From: Planctomycetota bacterium
Lineage (GTDB): Bacteria; Planctomycetota; Phycisphaerae; Sedimentisphaerales; Anaerobacaceae
DNA: 14,269 bases
NCBI GenBank assembly: GCA_022567055.1
Contig: JADFHU010000050.1
Coordinates: 1 to 14,269 of the forward strand
Reading direction: 5' to 3'
Position numbers and translations under genes: made by a program. Positions 13,868 through 14,269 of the stretch are shown here, in pieces; the stretch's first letter is position 1, and each line of letters starts with the position of its first letter. The notes under the pieces are model-generated. The model ran no database searches. It was given only the letters and a program-made list of their open reading frames with translations, and had not been told where the DNA came from.

Positions 13868-14269
13868 CTAATCCTCAGGCGGGTCGGTTGCAGGCGTCCC
13901 GGGTAGATTGATGATGGGGGCGCGTGATGCACCCTCTTCATCACCGGCGGCATCCTCAGGCGGGTCGGTTGCAGGCGTCTCGGGTAGATTGATGAAGGGG
14001 GCGAGCGAGGACTCGGCATCATCCCCACCTGCATCCTCGGGCGCCGGTATGACCACGTCCTCCATGAGATCGCCCATATCCTTCTTCAGTGCATTGGCCT
14101 TCCAGGTCGGCACCGTATAGACCCAGTTCTCATGTTTCTTCTGGAACTTCATGGATTTTTCCTGGGCCAGCAGGCGTGCTTCCTTGGCCTTGAGTTCCTC
14201 CTCGGAGTCCACCTTTCCGGTTTCCATAGTGACCTTGGCGCCGACGTACTCCGCGGAGCAAGTCATAAA
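13868..14269 (-). CDS. Unrecognised protein with C-terminal 27-residue tandem repeat, 5' end possibly outside window
   Basis: I do not recognise this protein. An ATG lies at 14266 (MTCSAEYVGAKVTMETGKVD), but the frame stays open to the window edge, so the real start may be upstream. Residues counted from that ATG show a charged, probably helical segment (20-45, SEEELKAKEARLLAQEK...), then KKHENWVYTVPTWKANALKKDMGDL (43-67). An acidic Pro/Ala-rich tail contains two 27-residue units (76-102 and 103-129), each PEDA[GA]GD... followed by INLPxTPATDP, then a final PED and stop. The tail looks disordered. No signal peptide or membrane segment is visible in the part seen. It converges on arfB. Coding status is supported by the in-frame repeat and protein-like composition, not by homology. 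Confidence 0.65.
   Translation of the reverse strand, partial: FMTCSAEYVGAKVTMETGKVDSEEELKAKEARLLAQEKSMKFQKKHENWVYTVPTWKANALKKDMGDLMEDVVIPAPEDAGGDDAESSLAPFINLPETPATDPPEDAAGDEEGASRAPIINLPGTPATDPPED
13871..14032 (-). repeat. In-frame 81-bp tandem duplication
   Basis: Bases 13871-13922 and 13952-14003 match at 50 of 52 positions with a period of 81 bp (27 codons). The rest of each unit has diverged, and the next unit boundary (ATCCTCGGGCG at 14033) repeats again. The high DNA identity of one part suggests a fairly recent duplication or gene conversion. Confidence 0.85.

Overview
The window is ordinary bacterial chromosome of about 57% G+C with dense housekeeping genes. No phage, plasmid, transposase, CRISPR array, tRNA or rRNA is visible. 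Each intergenic gap of more than about 100 bp carries short palindromic or tandem repeats, while the coding regions look intact and vertically inherited. The phylum cannot be fixed from the sequence. Split gcvPA/gcvPB, TTG starts and repeat-filled gaps would suit a Nitrospirota- or NC10-like Gram-negative bacterium, but this is a low-confidence guess.

Layout. On the minus strand at the left edge are a 3'-truncated purD (purine synthesis) and the small ribosomal gene rpsU, which has a strong sigma70-type promoter. Divergent from these on the plus strand are hflX (ribosome-associated GTPase) and gpsA (glycerol-3-phosphate dehydrogenase). gpsA converges on a minus-strand carboxynorspermidine/carboxyspermidine dehydrogenase-like gene with a TTG start. 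To its right, a closely spaced minus-strand run reads in transcription order gcvT, gcvH, gcvPA, gcvPB, aroB, an HMGL-like aldolase of unknown function, and a glutaminyl-peptide cyclotransferase. A good promoter (TTGACG, 16 nt, TATGAT) lies upstream of gcvT. Gaps in this run are 33, 2, -4, 4, 48 and 45 nt, so it is probably one operon. At the right end are plus-strand arfB (GGQ peptidyl-tRNA hydrolase) and a convergent, unrecognised minus-strand gene with a 27-residue tandem duplication at its C-terminus; its start may lie outside the window.

How the genes fit together. GcvT, GcvH, GcvPA and GcvPB with a dihydrolipoamide dehydrogenase encoded elsewhere form the glycine cleavage system, which links glycine to one-carbon folate pools. 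PurD uses glycine, and purine synthesis uses folate one-carbon units, but purD is far from gcv here and in another transcription unit. AroB starts the cyclic part of the shikimate pathway. Its close pairing with the uncharacterised aldolase, downstream of gcv, is the least explained part of the window. HflX, S21 and ArfB all act on ribosomes, but they are not in one operon.

I see no clear new defence or mobile system. The best leads are the aroB-aldolase-cyclotransferase extension of the gcv operon and the intergenic repeat families, including a near-perfect 25-bp inverted repeat at 13247-13350 with relatives elsewhere in the window.
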